A stretch of 9,852 bases of DNA, taken from positions 1-9,852 of the forward strand of contig JABUSD010000326.1 in assembly GCA_021442845.1 (NCBI GenBank), given 5' to 3'. Under the pieces are notes generated by a model. The model ran no database searches, was not told the origin of the DNA, and saw only the letters and a program-made list of their open reading frames with translations. Of this stretch, positions 6,443 through 9,852 are shown in pieces; the stretch's first letter is position 1; the number at the start of each line of letters is the position of its first letter. The position numbers and the translations under genes were made by a program. The DNA comes from Holdemanella sp. GTDB taxonomy: Bacteria; Bacillota_I; Bacilli_A; Erysipelotrichales; Erysipelotrichaceae.

Positions 6443-6510
6443 TTCTATCATTTCCAATACCATTAAATCAATAATTTTCTATTCACAAAAAAAGTGAAAA
6501 CATGATAGAA
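6443..6510. repeat. 9-bp inverted repeat flanking the regulator promoter (possible operator)
   Basis: TTCTATCAT at 6443-6451 is the exact inverse of ATGATAGAA at 6502-6510; the arm centres are 59 bp apart. The right arm covers most of the -10 box of the Lrp-type gene. Inside the interval a smaller repeat, TTCAC-N7-GTGAA (6482-6498), overlaps the -35 box. Lrp-family octamers bind spaced sites on one DNA face and often repress their own gene, so autoregulation is plausible but inferred. Confidence 0.45.
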
Positions 6511-6511
6511 T
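6482..6511 (+). promoter_or_regulatory. Promoter of the Lrp-type regulator and aminotransferase
   Basis: TTCACA (5 of 6) and TAGAAT (5 of 6) are separated by 18 bp, about 20 nt before the AAGGAGG ribosome binding site and ATG at 6533. It is divergent from the gap promoter, with about 78 bp between the two -35 boxes. Confidence 0.6.
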
Positions 6512-6532
6512 AACTAGAAGGAGGTTTCGGAT

Positions 6533-7027
6533 ATGATTCAAAATAACATTTTAAATTTATTAGAGAATGATGCAAGGTTAACATCCCAGGATTTAGCCGA
6601 TGTTCTAAATGAAGATGAAAATGAAATCAAAAAAATCGTTAAACAATTAGAAGATGAAAAAATCATATGTGGTTACCACACAGTCATTAATTATAATAAA
6701 GCTTTACGCGATCAGAAAGTAATGGCCTATATCGAAGTATCATGTACACCACAGCGTAATAAAGGATATGACAAGACCGCCCAGTTAATCGCAAACTATC
6801 CAGAGGTGGATACAATGTATCTATTGAGTGGGGATTGTGATTTCCTATGTCTAGTACAGGGAAAGACAATGTTTGAAGTAGCACGCTTTGTATCCGATAA
6901 GATTGCATGTGTTGAATCCGTATTAGGAACAAAGACGCTATTTGTATTAAAACAGTATAAACAAAGTGGAATCGTCATGAACGAACCCGTTCAGGATGAT
7001 CAGGATAGATTGGTCGTGACACCATGA
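6533..7027 (+). CDS. Lrp/AsnC family transcriptional regulator (AlaR/YugG-like)
   Basis: A 164-aa protein with an N-terminal winged helix-turn-helix at about 1-50 (ILNLLENDARLTSQDLADVL, then NEIKKIVKQLEDEKIICGY, the usual Lrp wing) and a C-terminal RAM ligand-binding domain at about 62-140 (VMAYIEVSCTP, then VDTMYLLSGDCDFLCLV). The length fits the family (about 150-165 aa). AAGGAGG lies 8 nt before the start. It ends in TGA overlapping the aminotransferase ATG (ATGA), so both are made together. In B. subtilis the equivalent pair yugG-yugH was described as an alanine-responsive regulator and alanine transaminase. By analogy it may sense an amino acid and control its partner; the ligand is not visible in the sequence. 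Confidence 0.88.
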   Translation: MIQNNILNLLENDARLTSQDLADVLNEDENEIKKIVKQLEDEKIICGYHTVINYNKALRDQKVMAYIEVSCTPQRNKGYDKTAQLIANYPEVDTMYLLSGDCDFLCLVQGKTMFEVARFVSDKIACVESVLGTKTLFVLKQYKQSGIVMNEPVQDDQDRLVVTP

Positions 7028-8196
7028 AAGAATTATCAAACGTTGTACAACAGATCAAACCAAGCGGGATTCGTAAATTCTTTGACTTGGCAAGCACAAT
7101 GGAAGGTGTCATCTCTTTAGGTGTAGGAGAGCCTGACTTTGATACACCATGGCACATCTGTGAAAATGCGATTTATTCCATGAGCAATGGAAAGACACAC
7201 TATACCGCAAACCGTGGTTTGCTGGAACTAAGAAAAGTCATCTGTGAATTCCATAGAATCCGCTATGGACAGAATTATGATCCCGAAAAGGAAACTTTAA
7301 TCACGGTTGGAGGATCCGAAGCTATTGACCTGGCAATGCGTGCTTTAATCAATCCAGGCGATGAAATCATCGTTATGGATCCAAATTATGTTGCCTATGA
7401 ACCATCCATCCAGTTAGCAGGTGGTACAGTTGTACGCATCCGCTTAAAAGAAGAAAATGACTTTAAATTACTTCCAGAGGATTTAAAGGCTGCCATTACA
7501 CCAAAGACAAAGGCAATCATGTTGAACTTCCCAAGCAATCCAACGGGAGGTGTCATGACATATGAAGACTATGAAAAAATTGTTCCAATCATCAAGGAAT
7601 CTGATATCTATGTCATCAGCGATGAAATCTATGCAGAATTAAGCTTTGATCAGGAATTTGCCTCTTTAGCTCAATTTCCAGAAATCAGAGATCAGGTTAT
7701 CGTCATCAACGGGTTCTCAAAAGCCTTTGCGATGACAGGATGGCGTTTAGGATATGCCCTTGCCAATAAGGAAGTCAGTGGCGCTATGACAAAGATTCAC
7801 CAGTATGTCATCATGTCTGCACCAACAGCTGCCCAATATGCCGGAATTGAAGCTATGATGCATGGAATTGATGATGTATTAAAGATGAAAAACGATTATC
7901 TAAACCGAAGAAATCTATTGGTAAACCGTTTAAACCGTATGGGATTCAAGACAAACTGTCCACATGGTACATTCTATGTCTTCCCTAATATCCAGAGAAC
8001 CGGAATGACATCCGATGAATTCTGTTCAAAACTACTGGAAGAAGAATTGGTAGCCTGTGTTCCAGGTACAGCCTTTGGCGATAGTGGAGAAGGATTTATC
8101 CGTATCTCGTATGCATACTCATTAGATCATATTAAACAGGCATTGGACCGCATGGAACACTTCATCCAGAATCACCCATTGAAAGACATCGATTAA
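7024..8196 (+). CDS. alaT: PLP-dependent aminotransferase, class I/II (AlaT/YugH-like)
   Basis: A 390-aa fold-type I aminotransferase. Seen: the N-terminal SGIRKFFDLA and GVGEPDFDTP, substrate/cofactor N172 in NFPSNPTGG, D200 and Y203 in SDEIYAEL, Schiff-base K233 in NGFSKAFAMTGWR, and R241 in the same segment. The length and motifs match the aspartate/alanine aminotransferase group, and the start resembles B. subtilis YugH. The reaction is probably alanine or aspartate with 2-oxoglutarate. The exact amino acid cannot be told from sequence, and the symbol follows the pairing with the overlapping Lrp-type gene. Its last codons form part of the terminator stem. Confidence 0.85.
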   Translation: MKELSNVVQQIKPSGIRKFFDLASTMEGVISLGVGEPDFDTPWHICENAIYSMSNGKTHYTANRGLLELRKVICEFHRIRYGQNYDPEKETLITVGGSEAIDLAMRALINPGDEIIVMDPNYVAYEPSIQLAGGTVVRIRLKEENDFKLLPEDLKAAITPKTKAIMLNFPSNPTGGVMTYEDYEKIVPIIKESDIYVISDEIYAELSFDQEFASLAQFPEIRDQVIVINGFSKAFAMTGWRLGYALANKEVSGAMTKIHQYVIMSAPTAAQYAGIEAMMHGIDDVLKMKNDYLNRRNLLVNRLNRMGFKTNCPHGTFYVFPNIQRTGMTSDEFCSKLLEEELVACVPGTAFGDSGEGFIRISYAYSLDHIKQALDRMEHFIQNHPLKDID

Positions 8197-8209
8197 GATG
8201 TCTTTTTTT
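8182..8209 (+). terminator. Terminator embedded in the 3' end of the aminotransferase gene
   Basis: AAAGACATC/GATGTCTTT forms a perfect 9-bp stem with loop GATTAA. The stem start encodes the last residues (KDI) and the loop holds the final Asp codon and the TAA stop. A run of T to 8209 follows. Confidence 0.88.
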
Positions 8210-8216
8210 ATGCATG

Positions 8217-8242
8217 AAAAAAAGAACTGCAAAAGCAGTTCT
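8217..8242 (-). terminator. Terminator of the phosphoglucomutase gene
   Basis: On the minus strand AGAACTGC/GCAGTTCT forms a perfect stem with loop TTTT and is followed by seven T. It sits back to back with the rightward terminator at 8182-8209, insulating two convergent genes within about 60 bp. Confidence 0.9.
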
Positions 8243-8253
8243 AAATAGTTGAA

Positions 8254-9852
8254 TTATTCTCCAACGATATCCATCATATCTTTGTGGTAAACTTCAGTCT
8301 TAGCAGCCGCTTCTTCTACTGTAGTTCCACGGATAGAGAAGTAGAATTTAATCTTTGGTTCTGTTCCAGAAGGTCTAGCAGCAATCCATGATCCATCTTC
8401 AAGATAGTATTTCAATACATTTGACTTTGGAAGATCGATAACTGTTTCCTGACCATTCGCTGTTTTAATTGAAGTCTGGTAGTCTTCGATTGAAACAACT
8501 GGCGTTCCACCGATAGCCTTAGGTGCATCCGCTCTTAAGTTAGCCATGATTTCTTTGATACGTGCATTTCCAGCAGCCCCAGCTTTAGAGATGGCAATCT
8601 GGCTTTCTTTGAAGGCTCCATGTCTTTCATATAGACCGTTCAATACATCGATTAATGTCTTACCTTGTTTCTTATAGTAGTTACCACATTCAGCCGCTGT
8701 TAAGATAGCCTGAACACCGTCTTTGTCACGTACGAAATCTTTAACTACGCATCCATATGATTCTTCATAACCGAAGATGAACTGTTTTTCACCTGTCTTT
8801 TCATATTTACGGATCTTATCACCGATGAATTTGAATCCAGTCAATGTCTTTTCAACATCAACACCATAATAACGAGCAACTAATTCACCTAAATCAGAAG
8901 TAACGATTGTATTATACATAACTGCATTTGCAGGTAATTTTCCTTGTTCCTTTAACTGTGAACAGATATATTCCAGATAAACTGCAGCCGACTGGTTACC
9001 AGACATCAATACATATTCACCATTGTGTTTTGCGACGATACCAACACGGTCACCATCAGGGTCTGTAATACCAACAACATCAGCATCCACTTTCTTAGCC
9101 AATTTGATTGCTTCGTCATAAGAAGGTGTCAATTCTGGGTTTGGTGTCTTAGTGTTAGAGAAATCAGGGTCTGGTGCACACTGTGACAATACCGGGATTA
9201 CATTATATCCTAAACGTCTTAAACAAGTTCTAACAGGAAGGTTGTCAGCTCCATGTTGTGGAGAGTAAACGATGCTGAAATCCGATTTATCCATACCTGG
9301 ATTGATTTCAGTTGCCATAATTTCTTTGTAGTAAGCTTCATCAACTTCTTCTCCAACCCAGTTTACTAGATCATACACTTCATCCATTGTTGGAACAGGA
9401 ATTGATAATTCATCTTCCACTTCATTTACATAGTTAACAACTTCAGCAGCCCATTCAGGGATTAACTGACATCCTGTGTCATCATATACTTTGTATCCAT
9501 TATCCTGTGGTGGGTTGTGAGATGCTGTAATCATGATACCACCAGCACATTTTAAGTAACGAACCGCAAATGAACATTCTGGTGTTGGTCTTAAGCTTTC
9601 AAATACATAAACCTTAATTCCCATTCCAGCCAATACTTTTGCAGATTCCAATGCGAATTTATAAGACATGTGACGGTTATCATAAGCGATGACTACACCA
9701 CGTTCTTTACCATTTTCTAAACCGCATACATATTTTCCATAACCTACATTTGCCTTACGGATTGTGTAGATATTCAAGCGGTTTGTACCAGCTCCTAATT
9801 TACCACGCATACCAGCTGTACCGAATTCAACATCCATCCAGAATGCATCTTC
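8254..9852 (-). CDS. pgcA: Alpha-phosphoglucomutase / phosphosugar mutase (5' end outside window)
   Basis: 532 codons are visible, and the frame stays open to the right edge (EDAFW precedes the internal Met at 9837), so the true start is beyond the window. Full-length relatives are about 560-580 aa, so roughly 40 residues are missing. The protein belongs to the alpha-D-phosphohexomutase superfamily. Seen: FGTAGMRGKLGAGTNR near the start, the phosphoserine loop TASHNP about 105 residues after that Met, metal-binding DPDGDR, the sugar-recognition GYEESYG, and phosphate-binding RPSGTEPK near the C-terminus. It interconverts glucose 1-phosphate and glucose 6-phosphate, feeding UDP-glucose, glycolipid and wall polymer synthesis. 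A phosphomannomutase activity cannot be excluded. It is followed by its own terminator. Confidence 0.93.
   Translation of the reverse strand, partial: EDAFWMDVEFGTAGMRGKLGAGTNRLNIYTIRKANVGYGKYVCGLENGKERGVVIAYDNRHMSYKFALESAKVLAGMGIKVYVFESLRPTPECSFAVRYLKCAGGIMITASHNPPQDNGYKVYDDTGCQLIPEWAAEVVNYVNEVEDELSIPVPTMDEVYDLVNWVGEEVDEAYYKEIMATEINPGMDKSDFSIVYSPQHGADNLPVRTCLRRLGYNVIPVLSQCAPDPDFSNTKTPNPELTPSYDEAIKLAKKVDADVVGITDPDGDRVGIVAKHNGEYVLMSGNQSAAVYLEYICSQLKEQGKLPANAVMYNTIVTSDLGELVARYYGVDVEKTLTGFKFIGDKIRKYEKTGEKQFIFGYEESYGCVVKDFVRDKDGVQAILTAAECGNYYKKQGKTLIDVLNGLYERHGAFKESQIAISKAGAAGNARIKEIMANLRADAPKAIGGTPVVSIEDYQTSIKTANGQETVIDLPKSNVLKYYLEDGSWIAARPSGTEPKIKFYFSIRGTTVEEAAAKTEVYHKDMMDIVGE

Noticed and set aside
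1..9852. The whole genome reads TGA as tryptophan.
   Set aside because: mrnC and the Lrp-type gene end in TGA within ATGA overlaps with the next gene at normal protein lengths, and Trp in the genes checked is TGG. The recoding signal is confined to the left 330 bp.
1..9852. CRISPR array, insertion sequence, tRNA or rRNA gene, or phage attachment site.
   Set aside because: No regularly spaced repeats, transposase frames, terminal inverted repeats, or tRNA/rRNA-like sequence were seen; intergenic gaps are all under 200 bp.

Overview
The window looks like a chromosomal housekeeping region of a low-to-moderate GC Bacillota, most like the Erysipelotrichia or a neighbouring gut lineage. The evidence is the conserved order cysS-mrnC-rlmB-(sigma)-rpmG-secE-nusG, strong AGGAGG-type ribosome binding sites, consensus sigma-A promoters and short hairpin plus U-tract terminators. 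The genus cannot be fixed from sequence alone. TGA is a stop codon in this chromosome: mrnC and the Lrp-type regulator both end in TGA inside ATGA start/stop overlaps, and the Trp codons I checked are TGG.

Layout. Positions 938-5261 hold one long leftward transcription unit. It starts at a promoter at 5233-5261 and runs through a 56-aa acidic protein of unknown function, a hairpin/U-tract that could act as an attenuator, cysS, mrnC, rlmB, a divergent SigH-like sigma factor, rpmG, secE and nusG. It ends at a terminator directly after nusG. The block joins Cys-tRNA charging, 23S rRNA processing and methylation, ribosomal protein L33, protein export and transcription elongation. yacP, common between rlmB and sigH in Bacilli, is absent. 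To the right, gap (glycolysis) is read leftward from a consensus promoter, divergently from an Lrp/AsnC regulator that overlaps an alanine/aspartate-type aminotransferase gene (an alaR-alaT or yugG-yugH-like pair). This pair converges on a phosphoglucomutase gene that runs off the right edge.

The oddest part is the left end. The leftward HAD-IIA phosphatase gene that follows nusG is normal for about 195 residues. It then switches, in frame and within an A-rich stretch near 326-346, to the middle of a type III restriction (Res) subunit. The Res frame continues past the nominal stop to base 1. Its only two in-frame stops are TGA, and each sits exactly where the Res family has tryptophan. This roughly 330-bp tail has about 29% GC by hand count, against about 40% in the adjoining HAD body. 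It therefore looks like DNA from a genome that reads UGA as Trp (Mollicutes-like), joined to this chromosome either by an assembly chimera or, less likely, by a real recombination. The rest of the window is ordinary core genome with a few regulatory details worth checking.
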